NCBI GenBank assembly: GCA_963829955.1
Contig: CAWHKS010000023.1
Span: 1 to 64,000, forward strand
Source of the DNA: DASTFY01 sp963829955
GTDB taxonomy: Bacteria > Actinomycetota > Acidimicrobiia > Acidimicrobiales > Ilumatobacteraceae
Length of the DNA stretch: 64,000 nt
Direction: 5' to 3'
The translations under genes were made by a program, and so were the position numbers. Below the pieces are notes generated by a model, which worked only from the letters and a program-made list of their open reading frames with translations, was not told the DNA's origin and did no database searches. How positions within the stretch are numbered: the first letter of the stretch is position 1; each line of letters starts with the position of its first letter. Shown in pieces: positions 34,825 to 43,953 of the stretch.

Positions 34825-36039
34825 GTGCCGTACAACTCGACGGGGCGGGTGGTGCACGACGCCGACGCCCACATCATGGAGACGCCGACCTGGCTGCGGG
34901 ACCACGCCGACCCCGACGTCCGCGACCGCATCGCGCCCTTGCGCTACCCGGGCGGGAACGAGCTGCGCCAGACCGGCGACCCGGCCGAGCAGCAGCGCGA
35001 CCTCGTCGCCGCCTTCGACCGGCTGACCGAACGCCACGGCTCCGAGGAGTACCAGGCCGTCGAGGCCGAGGAGATCATGAGCCGCAAGAACTTCGCCGCC
35101 ACCGGCGGGTTCATCGCCGACGACCGGCCGCGAGCGCTCGACCTGCTCGGCTTCTCGAGCCAGCTCGTGTTCAACACGTTCCACAACCGGCGGCTGCGGG
35201 ACTGGGAGCACGGCGGCGACAGCGAGCTCGTCGAGGGAGTGGCGCGGGCCCACAACCGGGGGATGGTCGAGTTCTGCTCGGTGGACGCCCGCCTGCTGCC
35301 GACCTGCTACGTGCCCCTCGCCGACCTGGACCGGGCCCCCGCGCTGGCCGGCGAGGCCATCGCCATGGGCGCGGCGGCCCTGCTCGTGGCCTCGGGCTGC
35401 CCGCCCGACCACTCGCCCAGCCACATCGGCGCTCGACCCGGTCTGGGCCCAGGCCCAGGAGGCCGGCCTCCCGGTCGTGTTCCACGTCGGCGGGACGGGC
35501 GACCTCATCGACCCGGCGTACTTCCGCAACGGGCTGCCCGATCCCGCCGGACTTCCACGGCGGCGAGGAGAACTTCCGCTCCGTCGACTACATGGGCGAT
35601 CCCCGGCCCGCCGGCCCAGACGCTGGCCACCATGATCTTCGACGGTGTGCTGGAGCGCTTCCCGGACCTGCGCATCGGGGTGATCGAGCAGGGCGCGATC
35701 TGGGTGCCGTCGTGGATGCGGCAGATGGAAGCCGCCTTCGAGGCCTTCGCCCGCCACGAGGAGCGGCTGCGGGCGCTGTCGCTGCGCCCGAGCGAGTACG
35801 TCCGCCGCCAGATCCGGTTCACCCCGTACCCGACGGAGGACGTCGGCTGGATCATCGAGCAGGCCGGCCCCGAGGTCTGCCTGTTCTCCTCGGACTATCC
35901 CCACGTCGAGGGTGGCCGCCGCCCCATCGAGCGGTTCGAGGCGTCGCTCGGCGACGCGCCCGACGACCTGCGGGAGCGGTTCTACCGGACCAACTTCGAG
36001 GATCTCATGGGCTCGGCCATGGCGGTGCTGGCTGCCTGA
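34825..36039 (+). CDS. amidohydrolase-2 family protein (frameshifted 35430-35615)
   Basis: A TIM-barrel hydrolase or decarboxylase of the ACMSD-like amidohydrolase-2 group. The N-terminal HDADAHIMETPTWLRDHA gives the first metal ligands. The middle has LGFSSQLVFNTFHNRRLRDW, and the C-terminal half has RIGVIEQGAIWVPSWMRQME and CLFSSDYPHVEGGRRPIERF, the last with the catalytic Asp. Between about 35430 and 35615 the true frame reads VWAQAQEAGLPVVFHVGGTG and similar, so two or three indels are present. The start is GTG 34825. The substrate is unknown. It is convergent with rpsJ, 49 bases away. Confidence 0.85.
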   Translation: MPYNSTGRVVHDADAHIMETPTWLRDHADPDVRDRIAPLRYPGGNELRQTGDPAEQQRDLVAAFDRLTERHGSEEYQAVEAEEIMSRKNFAATGGFIADDRPRALDLLGFSSQLVFNTFHNRRLRDWEHGGDSELVEGVARAHNRGMVEFCSVDARLLPTCYVPLADLDRAPALAGEAIAMGAAALLVASGCPPDHSPSHIGARPGLGPGPGGRPPGRVPRRRDGRPHRPGVLPQRAARSRRTSTAARRTSAPSTTWAIPGPPAQTLATMIFDGVLERFPDLRIGVIEQGAIWVPSWMRQMEAAFEAFARHEERLRALSLRPSEYVRRQIRFTPYPTEDVGWIIEQAGPEVCLFSSDYPHVEGGRRPIERFEASLGDAPDDLRERFYRTNFEDLMGSAMAVLAA

Positions 36040-36071
36040 GACGCCGCCAGCACGCCGGGGCCGAGGGGCGT

Positions 36072-36088
36072 GGCCCGCTCGCCGGGCC
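36072..36088. terminator. small hairpin between the amidohydrolase gene and rpsJ
   Basis: GGCCCG (36072-36077) and CGGGCC (36083-36088) pair around a 5-base loop directly after the rpsJ stop. It could end transcription from either side of this convergent junction. The stem is short and there is no T-run. Confidence 0.35.
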
Positions 36089-36403
36089 CTAGGCCGACTG
36101 GATCTTGATCTCGATGTCGACGCCGGCGGGCAGCTCGATGCGCTGCAGGCTGTCGATGGTCTTGGGCGTGGGGTCGACGATGTCGATCAGCCGCTTGTGG
36201 ACCCGCATCTCGAAGTGCTCGCGGGAGTCCTTGTCCTTGTGGGGCGAGCGGATGACCGTGAAGCGGTGCTTGTCGGTCGGCAGCGGGATGGGACCCCGGA
36301 CCTTCGCCTGGGTGCGCAGCACCGTCTCGACGATCTTCTTGGTCGAGGTGTCGATGATCTCATGGTCGAAAGCCTTGAGACGGATACGAATGCTCTGAGC
36401 CAC
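36089..36403 (-). CDS. rpsJ: 30S ribosomal protein S10
   Basis: S10 is a 30S head protein and a transcription antitermination factor (NusE). The 104-residue product begins MAQSIRIRLKAFDHEIIDTS, with GPIPLPTDKHRFTVIRSPH and KDSREHFEMRVHKRLIDIVD, all standard. The start is GTG 36403 with an AAAGG site 7 bases upstream. It follows tuf by 11 bases and is the last gene of its unit: rplC, its usual next gene, is 18 kb away. The frame is intact. Confidence 0.97.
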   Translation of the reverse strand: MAQSIRIRLKAFDHEIIDTSTKKIVETVLRTQAKVRGPIPLPTDKHRFTVIRSPHKDKDSREHFEMRVHKRLIDIVDPTPKTIDSLQRIELPAGVDIEIKIQSA

Positions 36404-36414
36404 GTCTCAGCCTT

Positions 36415-37599
36415 TCACTTGATGATCTTGACGACTCGGCCGGCGCCCACGGTGCGGCCACCTTCACGGATCGCGAACCGGAGACCCTCATCCATGGCGA
36501 TCGGCTTCCCCAACTCGACCGTCATGGCGACGTTGTCCCCCGGCATCACCATCTCCGTCCCCTCCGGCAACGCAATCGTCCCCGTCACATCCGTCGTCCG
36601 GAAATAGAACTGCGGCCGATAATTGTTGAAGAACGGCTTATGCCGGCCACCCTCATCCTTGTTCAACACATACACCTGCGCCTCGAAGTTCGTGTGCGGC
36701 GTGATCGACCCCGGCTTGCACAACACCTGACCCCGCTCCACATCCTCCTTCTTCGTCCCCCGCAACAACGCACCGATGTTGTCACCCGCCTGACCCTGAT
36801 CCAAGATCTTGCGGAACATCTCCACCCCCGTACACACCGTCTTCTGGGTGTCCCGCAACCCGACGATCTCCACCTCGTCACCAGTGTTGACGATCCCCTG
36901 CTCCACCTTCCCGGTCACCACCGTCCCCCGACCAGTGATCGTGAACACATCCTCCACCGGCATCAAGAACGGCTTGTCCAACTCCCGCACCGGCTCCGGC
37001 ACCGAAGCATCAACCGCCTCCATCAACTCCAAGATCTTCGCCTGCCAATCCTCATCCCCCTCCAACGCCTTCAACGCCGACACCCGCACCACCGGCGCCT
37101 CATCCCCCGGGAACTCGTACTCGTTCAACAACTCCCGCACCTCGAGCTCCACCAACTCCAACAGCTCGTCGTCGTCCACCGCGTCAGCCTTGTTCAACGC
37201 CACCACGATGTACGGCACCCCCACCTGACGAGCCAACAACACATGCTCCCGGGTCTGAGGCATCGGACCATCCGTCGCCGCCACCACCAAAATCGCCCCA
37301 TCCACCTGCGCCGCCCCCGTAATCATGTTCTTGATGTAATCAGCATGACCCGGCATATCCACATGCGCATAATGACGATTCGCAGTCTCATACTCCACAT
37401 GCGCAATCGAAATCGTAATACCCCGCGCCTTCTCCTCCGGAGCCTTATCAATCTGATCAAACGGCGTATAATCCGCCAACCCACGATCCGCCAACGTCTT
37501 CGTAATCGCCGCCGTCAACGTCGTCTTCCCATGATCAATATGACCCATCGTCCCAATATTCACATGCGGCTTCGTACGCTCAAACTTCGCCTTGCTCAT
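36415..37599 (-). CDS. tuf: elongation factor Tu, with unusual codon use
   Basis: EF-Tu brings aminoacyl-tRNA to the ribosome. The 394-residue product has all GTPase motifs: GHIDHGKTTL, the switch-I end RGITIS, DMPGH (Met where Cys or Ala is common), NKADAVDD and SALKAL. Domains 2 and 3 are complete (GRGTVVTGKVEQG, FNNYRPQFYFRTTDVTG). From the 5' end to about 36530 the gene uses mostly G- and T-ending codons (GAT, CAT, ATT, TTG, ACG, GCG, GGG). Neighbouring genes, and its own last about 40 codons, use C-ending codons. It lies 78 bases after fusA. The protein itself is normal. Confidence 0.98.
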   Translation of the reverse strand: MSKAKFERTKPHVNIGTMGHIDHGKTTLTAAITKTLADRGLADYTPFDQIDKAPEEKARGITISIAHVEYETANRHYAHVDMPGHADYIKNMITGAAQVDGAILVVAATDGPMPQTREHVLLARQVGVPYIVVALNKADAVDDDELLELVELEVRELLNEYEFPGDEAPVVRVSALKALEGDEDWQAKILELMEAVDASVPEPVRELDKPFLMPVEDVFTITGRGTVVTGKVEQGIVNTGDEVEIVGLRDTQKTVCTGVEMFRKILDQGQAGDNIGALLRGTKKEDVERGQVLCKPGSITPHTNFEAQVYVLNKDEGGRHKPFFNNYRPQFYFRTTDVTGTIALPEGTEMVMPGDNVAMTVELGKPIAMDEGLRFAIREGGRTVGAGRVVKIIK

Positions 37600-37677
37600 G
37601 GCTCTGTCATCCCTCTTGGTGGTTCGTGGGTTGTCAAAGGACGCTGTTGATCGATCTCGACGGAGGTCGGGGACCGG

Positions 37678-39766
<2,089 letters not shown>

Positions 39767-40005
39767 GGGTTCGCGTCGCTTCGTTCGTCAGTTCGTGGGG
39801 GGATCTCGTGGGGCAAAGGCCAACCGCGAGCGAGCCGCGTGTGACCGGTCGTCCATGCTACCGACCAGGTCAGCCAACCTGATCGATGGCCTGCGGGCGT
39901 TCATCGGTGCCGGACTGCCGGAGGGTGCCAGGCCGTCCGGCGATCGCCGGTGGACGACCGACCAGGCTACCGCTGAGCGACCAGAACCAGCGCGGAGATC
40001 GGGCG

Positions 40006-40011
40006 TAGGCT
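40006..40011 (+). promoter_or_regulatory. -10 element of a leaderless promoter for the small membrane protein
   Basis: TAGGCT lies 8 bases before the GTG at 40020, the same hexamer and distance as for pabB (30865). It points rightward, against the surrounding ribosomal genes. Confidence 0.4.
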
Positions 40012-40019
40012 CGAGGCCC

Positions 40020-40314
40020 GTGACGGTCTCACCGCAGCGTCGCTCCGGGGCCGGGCGCCTACCCGGAGAAGAGCCGGGCCACGGCGGTGCTGGTCTTGGG
40101 CATCCTGGCCGTCGCCGCTTCCGGCGTCTTCGGCCCGGTTCGCGTGGTGGATGGGGAGCAGGGAGCTGGCGGCGATCGACGCCGGCAGCCGCCCACCTGG
40201 CAACAGGGGGATGGCCAAGGCCGGCCGGCTCCTGGGCATCCTGGGAACGGTGCTGATCGTCGGTGCGATGGCCCTCTTCGCCATGGCATTCACCGGCATC
40301 ATCAAGGTCCCGTA
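40020..40314 (+). CDS. small DUF4190-like membrane protein (frameshifted)
   Basis: Reading across two extra bases (near 40060 and 40140) gives about 97 residues. A short Pro/Arg-rich head is followed by ATAVLVLGILAVAASGVFGP (membrane segment 1), AWWMGSRELAAIDAGSRPPG, GMAKAGRLLGILGTVLIVGA (segment 2) and the end TGIIKVP. The pattern of two membrane segments flanking W-x-x-G ... A-x-x-x-I-D and G-x-A-K-A-G-x-x-L-G-I is that of DUF4190 proteins, which have no known function. It lies on the plus strand between fusA and rpsG, both on the minus strand, so it interrupts the str operon in the opposite sense. Confidence 0.7.
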
Positions 40315-40339
40315 GCGGCCCCTCAGACGCCCGGGGCGA

Positions 40340-40810
40340 CTACCAGCGGTAGTGGGCGAAGGCCTTGTTGGACTCGGCCATCTTCTGCATGTCGTCGCGG
40401 CGCTTGACGGAGGCGCCGAGGCCGTTGGCGGCGTCGAGCAGCTCGGAGGCGAGGCGCTCGGCCATCGTCTTCTCCCGCCGGGCTCGGGCAAAGCCGATGA
40501 TCCAGCGGATGGCCAGGGTGTTGGCGCGCCGGGGACGGACCTCGACCGGGACCTGGTACGTGGCGCCACCGACCCGGCGGCTCTTGACCTCGAGGGCCGG
40601 CTTCACGTTCTCGACCGCCCGCTTCACCGTCGAGAGCGGCTCGCTGCCCGTGCGCTCTTCGACGATCTTCATGGCGTCGTAGACGATGCTCTCGGCCAGG
40701 GAGCGCTTGCCCCTCAGCAGGATCTTGTTGACGAGCTGGGTGACGAGCACGGACCGGTAGACCGGGTCCGGGTTGAGCTCACGGCGGGGGGCGGGGCCCT
40801 TACGAGGCAT
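40340..40810 (-). CDS. rpsG: 30S ribosomal protein S7
   Basis: S7 initiates assembly of the 30S head and lies at the E site. The 156-residue product begins MPRKGPAPRRELNPDPVYRS, and contains VTQLVNKILLRGKRSLAESI, GGATYQVPVEVRPRRANTLA and the end SNKAFAHYRW. It follows rpsL by 6 bases. Downstream the operon is broken by the opposite-strand small membrane protein before fusA. Confidence 0.98.
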   Translation of the reverse strand: MPRKGPAPRRELNPDPVYRSVLVTQLVNKILLRGKRSLAESIVYDAMKIVEERTGSEPLSTVKRAVENVKPALEVKSRRVGGATYQVPVEVRPRRANTLAIRWIIGFARARREKTMAERLASELLDAANGLGASVKRRDDMQKMAESNKAFAHYRW

Positions 40811-40816
40811 CGGAGA

Positions 40817-41188
40817 TCACTTCTCCCTCTTGGCGCCGTACCGGCTGCGGGCCTGCCGGCGGTTCTTCACGCCGGCGGCGTCCAGCGAGCCGCGGATGAC
40901 CTTGTAGCGCACACCCGGCAGGTCGCGGACCCGGCCCCCGCGCACGAGCACGATGGAGTGCTCCTGCAGGTTGTGCCCCTCGCCCGGGATGTAGGCCGTG
41001 ACCTCGATGCCGCTGGTCAGGCGCACACGGGCCACTTTGCGCAGGGCCGAGTTCGGCTTCTTGGGCGTGGTGGTGTAGACGCGGGTGCAGACGCCACGGC
41101 GCTGGGGCGACCCCTTCAGGGCCGGCGTCTTCGACTTGGTCGTCTTGGTGCTGCGGCCCTTGCGGACCAGCTGCTGGATTGTGGGCAC
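40817..41188 (-). CDS. rpsL: 30S ribosomal protein S12, natural Arg at position 88
   Basis: S12 lies at the decoding centre and controls fidelity. The 123-residue product begins MPTIQQLVRKGRSTKTTKSK from a GTG start at 41188. The loop TTTPKKPNSALRK keeps Lys43. The second decoding loop reads VRGGRVRDLPGVRY, with Arg88 (codon CGC, 40925-40927) where most bacteria have Lys88. It is the first gene of its unit, with its own promoter about 90 bases upstream. The frame is intact. Confidence 0.98.
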   Translation of the reverse strand: MPTIQQLVRKGRSTKTTKSKTPALKGSPQRRGVCTRVYTTTPKKPNSALRKVARVRLTSGIEVTAYIPGEGHNLQEHSIVLVRGGRVRDLPGVRYKVIRGSLDAAGVKNRRQARSRYGAKREK

Positions 41189-41279
41189 GCGCTACCTCTA
41201 CCGACTTCTGCGGGCGGGACGAAACGAACGAACTCTGGCGAACTGGTCACGCCGGAGCACCAGCGCACAGGACCGATAC

Positions 41280-41308
41280 ATGGTACGGGCACCGGGCGGC
41301 CGCGGCAA
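41280..41308 (-). promoter_or_regulatory. sigma-70-type promoter of rpsL-rpsG
   Basis: Read on the minus strand: -35 TTGCCG (41303-41308), 17-base spacer, -10 TACCAT (41280-41285), about 92 bases before the rpsL start. The spacing and the CAT ending of the -10 match the infA and rplC promoters. Confidence 0.6.
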
Positions 41309-41353
41309 CCCGCGCCCACGCAGGCGGCGGGTGGCCGCCGGACCGCAAGCCGA

Positions 41354-41382
41354 GCGCCGAGCCGGAAGGCCGGCGCCGGCGC
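41354..41382 (-). terminator. hairpin after hypD, before the rpsL promoter
   Basis: GCGCCG plus GCCGG (41354-41359, 41361-41365) pair with CCGGC plus CGGCGC (41370-41374, 41377-41382) around a 4-base loop, with a small internal loop. It lies 40 bases beyond the hypD stop and 46 bases upstream of the rpsL -35 box, so it could stop hydrogenase transcripts from entering rpsL. Confidence 0.5.
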
Positions 41383-41422
41383 GGATCCGCCGGACAGGAC
41401 CCGCCGCCGGAGCAGACAGCGC

Positions 41423-42550
41423 CTACGAAGACCGGCCGAGGCTGACCGCCACGTCGCGATGGAGACGGCCGAAGTTGTAGTAGGCCGCGCACGCACCCTC
41501 GGACGACACCATGCAGGTCCCGATCGGCGTCTCCGGGGTGCAGGCCGTGCCGAACACCTTGCACTCCCAGGGCTTGATCACGCCCTTCAGGACCTCCCCG
41601 CACTGGCAGGCCTTGGGATCGGCCACCCGGACGCCGGGGACCTCGTAGGCCAGCTCGGCGTCGAAGGCGGCGAACTCGGACCGCAACTTGAGGGCGCTCT
41701 GCGAGATGAAGCCCAGACCACGCCATTCGAAATGCGGGCGCAGCTCGAACACCTCGGCGAGCACCTGGAGCGCCCGCGGGTTGCCCTCGTCCCGTACGAC
41801 CCGGGTGTACTGGTTCTCGACCTCGCATCGACCCTGGCGGATCTGGGCCAGGAGCATGGCGATGGCCTGCAGGATGTCGAGCGGCTCGAAGCCGGCCGTC
41901 ACGAGCGGCTTGCCGTACTGTTCGGGCACGAAGCGGTAGGGCCGGTTGCCGACCACGGTGGAGACGTGACCAGGGCCCAGGAAGCCGTCCAGGCGCAGGT
42001 CAGGCGAGTCGAGGATGGCCTTGATCGGCGGCACGATCGTCACGTGGTTGCAGAACACCTTGAAGTTGGGGATGCCCAACTCACGCGCCCGGAGCAACGT
42101 GACGGCGGTCGACGGGGCCGTGGTCTCGAAGCCGACGGCGAAGAACACGACATCCCGGTCCGGGTTCTGCTTGGCCAGCTCGAGGGCGTCGAGGGGCGAG
42201 TAGACGAAGCGGACGTCGGCGCCCCGCGCCTTGGCCTCCAGCAGGTTCCCGTGGCCGCCGGGCACCCGCATCATGTCCCCGAAGGACGTGAAGAGCACGC
42301 CCGGCTTCTCGGCCACCGCGATGGCGTCGTCGACACGCCCCATCGGGATGACGCACACCGGGCAGCCGGGCCCGTGGACCAGCTCGACGTTGGCCGGCAG
42401 GACGTGCTCGATGCCGTGCCGGTAGATCGTGTGGGTGTGCCCGCCGCACACCTCCATGAACTTGAAGTGGTCGTCGCCGGCCTGCTCGGTGATGTGGGCG
42501 ACTAGCCGGCGGGCTGCTGCGGGGTCCCGGTACTCGTCGACGAACCTCAT
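41423..42550 (-). CDS. hypD: hydrogenase maturation protein HypD
   Basis: HypD, with HypC, assembles the Fe(CN)2CO unit of [NiFe] hydrogenases and carries a 4Fe-4S cluster. The 375-residue product begins MRFVDEYRDPAAARRLVAHI. It has the family motifs FKFMEVCGGHTHTIYRHGI, LVHGPGCPVCVIP, VGFETTAPSTA and FCNHVTIVPPIKAILD. The C-terminal cluster ligands are KACQCGEVLKGVIKPWECKV, FGTACTPETPIGTCMVSSEG and CAAYYNF. The ATG overlaps the hypC stop (ATGA). The frame is intact. It is the last gene of the hydrogenase operon, followed by a hairpin. Confidence 0.97.
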   Translation of the reverse strand: MRFVDEYRDPAAARRLVAHITEQAGDDHFKFMEVCGGHTHTIYRHGIEHVLPANVELVHGPGCPVCVIPMGRVDDAIAVAEKPGVLFTSFGDMMRVPGGHGNLLEAKARGADVRFVYSPLDALELAKQNPDRDVVFFAVGFETTAPSTAVTLLRARELGIPNFKVFCNHVTIVPPIKAILDSPDLRLDGFLGPGHVSTVVGNRPYRFVPEQYGKPLVTAGFEPLDILQAIAMLLAQIRQGRCEVENQYTRVVRDEGNPRALQVLAEVFELRPHFEWRGLGFISQSALKLRSEFAAFDAELAYEVPGVRVADPKACQCGEVLKGVIKPWECKVFGTACTPETPIGTCMVSSEGACAAYYNFGRLHRDVAVSLGRSS

Positions 42551-42849
42551 GCGGGCTGGCCTCCCCGAGCCGGTTCCTCCGACGACGGCGCCCGGAAGAG
42601 GGCGTCGACCTCGTCGGTGTAGATCTCGCCGAGCATCTGCAGCGAGGCGAGAGCGAGCCGGGCCTCCTCCTCGTCGATCTTCGACATGGCGAAGCCCACG
42701 TGGATCAGCACCCAGTCGCCGCACTGCATTCCCTCGTCCTCGAGCAGACCGATGTTGATGGTCCTGCCGACACCGTTGACGTCGACCCGCGCGAGGTGCT
42801 CGTGCTCGTCCGACAGCTCGACGACCTGACCGGGGATGCCGAGGCACAT
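42547..42849 (-). CDS. hypC: hydrogenase maturation chaperone HypC
   Basis: HypC carries the iron-cyanide unit from HypD to the large subunit. The 100-residue product begins MCLGIPGQVVEL, with the essential Cys2, and contains the beta-barrel VDVNGVGRTINIGLL and GDWVLIHVGFAMSKIDEEEA typical of the family. An acidic C-terminal tail follows. It lies 8 bases after hypA and overlaps hypD by four bases. A second HypC-type domain occurs in the SIS fusion at 54855. Confidence 0.96.
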   Translation of the reverse strand: MCLGIPGQVVELSDEHEHLARVDVNGVGRTINIGLLEDEGMQCGDWVLIHVGFAMSKIDEEEARLALASLQMLGEIYTDEVDALFRAPSSEEPARGGQPA

Positions 42850-42857
42850 GGTGCCGC

Positions 42858-43209
42858 CTACCCGTCCACCGGCATGGGCCGCGATACTCGAGCGACTCCA
42901 GGATCAGCTCGTCGCCACCGACGATCTCCAGGTCGACGCCCGACACGCCGGGCACGCCGACGGCAGCTCGTCACTCCCACTGGTGGCCCCGCACGACGAG
43001 CAGCGCACCGACACCGGGAAGAGCACCAGCTCGGCCGTGGCATCCTCGGCCACCGAGCCCATCGCGGCGATGGCGAACGACTGGTCGAAGGCCTCCGGGT
43101 GGACGTGGTGCAGCCGGCCGACCCGAATGCGCACCCTCGCCACGGGGCGCCCGCCGGCCCGCTGCTCGACGGCGTCGACGATCGACGCGCACAGCCCCAA
43201 CTCGTGCAT
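42858..43209 (-). CDS. hypA: hydrogenase nickel insertion protein HypA (frameshifted near the C-terminus)
   Basis: HypA delivers nickel, with HypB, to the hydrogenase large subunit. The product begins MHELGLCASIVDAVEQRAGG; Met1-His2-Glu3 is the nickel site. The sequence VARVRIRVGRLHHVHPEAFD and the zinc ribbon CSSCGATSG ... CPAC follow. After about 42955 the frame changes and reads VSGVDLEIVGGDELILESLE, the normal HypA end. A further shift leads to a TAG at 42858, just before hypC. No hypB gene was found in the window. Confidence 0.88.
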
Positions 43210-43719
43210 CTAGCCCTCCTTCTCGGCCACGATGGCCACCTTGACGGTGACGTGTGGTTCCACCTTGAGCAGCAGGATGCGGGGCGGCTCCATGCCGAAG
43301 TCCCGCACGTCGAAGGTCTTCTCCCCGGCGAGGATCACCATCCCGTCCATCGCTTCCAGGGTCATCTCGTCCTCGTACTGGCGGGTGACTCCCTTGAAGG
43401 TCAGGTCGCCCGCCACCCGGTAGCGCCCGTCCTCGCCGGTGCCTCCATGGAGGTCAGGTCCCCGGCGATGGTCGGGAAGCGGCGGGCGTCGATGCGGCGC
43501 CGGAGCTCCCGGTCCTCGAGCGGGTTACCCGAGGTCAGCTGGTCGACGTGGAGCTCCAGATGGGCGCCCGGCGCGGCAGCGAGATCGGGCAACCCGCTCG
43601 TCCCGAGCTCCAGCTCGAGCCAGCCCTCGAGCCCGCGGTCTCGGTGCGGATGGGATGCAGGGTGGAGCGGGCCTCGATCCAGACGCGGGAGAGCTGGGGA
43701 CGATCCGGAAGCGGGCCAC
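43210..43719 (-). CDS. YceI-family protein in the hydrogenase operon (frameshifted)
   Basis: YceI proteins are small lipocalin-like barrels; some bind isoprenoids or quinones. Pieces read in order are VWIEARSTLHPIRTET and LEGWLELELGTSGLPDLA, then AHLELHVDQLTSGNPLEDRE and RRRIDARRFPTIAGDLTSME. These are followed by AGDLTFKGVTRQYEDEMTLE, GEKTFDVRDFGMEPPRILLL and KVEPHVTVKVAIVAEKEG. The probable start is GTG 43719, with about 170 residues and no signal peptide, so it is likely cytoplasmic. Breaks lie near 43700, 43635 and 43430. The same fold and key phrases (RRIDARR, DIRDF) occur in the PadR fusion at 56839. It abuts hypA. Confidence 0.82.
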
Positions 43720-43726
43720 CCGTCGC

Positions 43727-43845
43727 TTACATCTTCCGCAACCGCCGGTAGCGGTTGACGTCGGGAGCGCGGTCACCGCGACGAAGATCCCGGCGAGGAC
43801 CACGACGCCCACGAGCACCGTGGCGATCCAACCGATCACGGCCAT
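43727..43845 (-). CDS. tiny membrane protein with LPDVNRYRRLRKM end (one extra base)
   Basis: About 39 residues: one membrane segment (MAVIGWIATVLVGVVVLAGI, FVAVTA) followed, after removal of one base near 43765, by LPDVNRYRRLRKM and a stop at 43727. The short tail pattern Leu-Pro-Asp-x-x-Arg-Tyr ... Met matches a family of tiny actinobacterial proteins found in hydrogenase clusters; I believe these are catalogued as DUF6893, but this is from memory. It is a paralogue of the gene next to it. Confidence 0.65.
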
Positions 43846-43847
43846 GA

Positions 43848-43953
43848 CTACATCTCCCTCATCTTCAGATACCGGGCAACATCGGGAAGGACTCCCGACG
43901 ACCAGCGCCGCCAGGAGGACCAACAGGATCGACAGGATGAGACGGCGGATCAC
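43848..43953 (-). CDS. tiny membrane protein with LPDVARYLKMREM end (one extra base)
   Basis: About 35 residues. A GTG start at 43953 overlaps the endopeptidase stop (GTGA). One membrane segment (MIRRLILSILLVLLAALVVG) is followed, after removing one base near 43893, by LPDVARYLKMREM and a TAG at 43848. The tail aligns with that of the next gene (LPDVNRYRRLRKM). The role is unknown; a membrane anchor for the hydrogenase is possible. Confidence 0.65.

Noticed and set aside
18200..36050. Mobile-element boundaries of the first accessory block
   Set aside because: No transposase, integrase, terminal inverted repeat or target-site duplication could be recognised by eye at either end. The block may be old, or formed by rearrangement rather than by a mobile element.
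36395..36410. Small hairpin (CTGAG/CTCAG) containing the rpsJ GTG start
   Set aside because: Only five base pairs with a 6-base loop; this occurs easily by chance and lacks support from other signals.
36640..37650. A 336-codon open frame on the plus strand, antisense to tuf
   Set aside because: It exists only because the unusual codon choice in tuf leaves its complement without stops. Its translation is a His/Leu/Arg-rich string with no domain, and EF-Tu on the other strand is unambiguous.
37600..37677. Separate tuf promoter (TTGACA in the fusA-tuf gap)
   Set aside because: A TTGACA is present, but no TANNNT-like -10 lies 16-18 bases downstream, so tuf is more likely co-transcribed with fusA.
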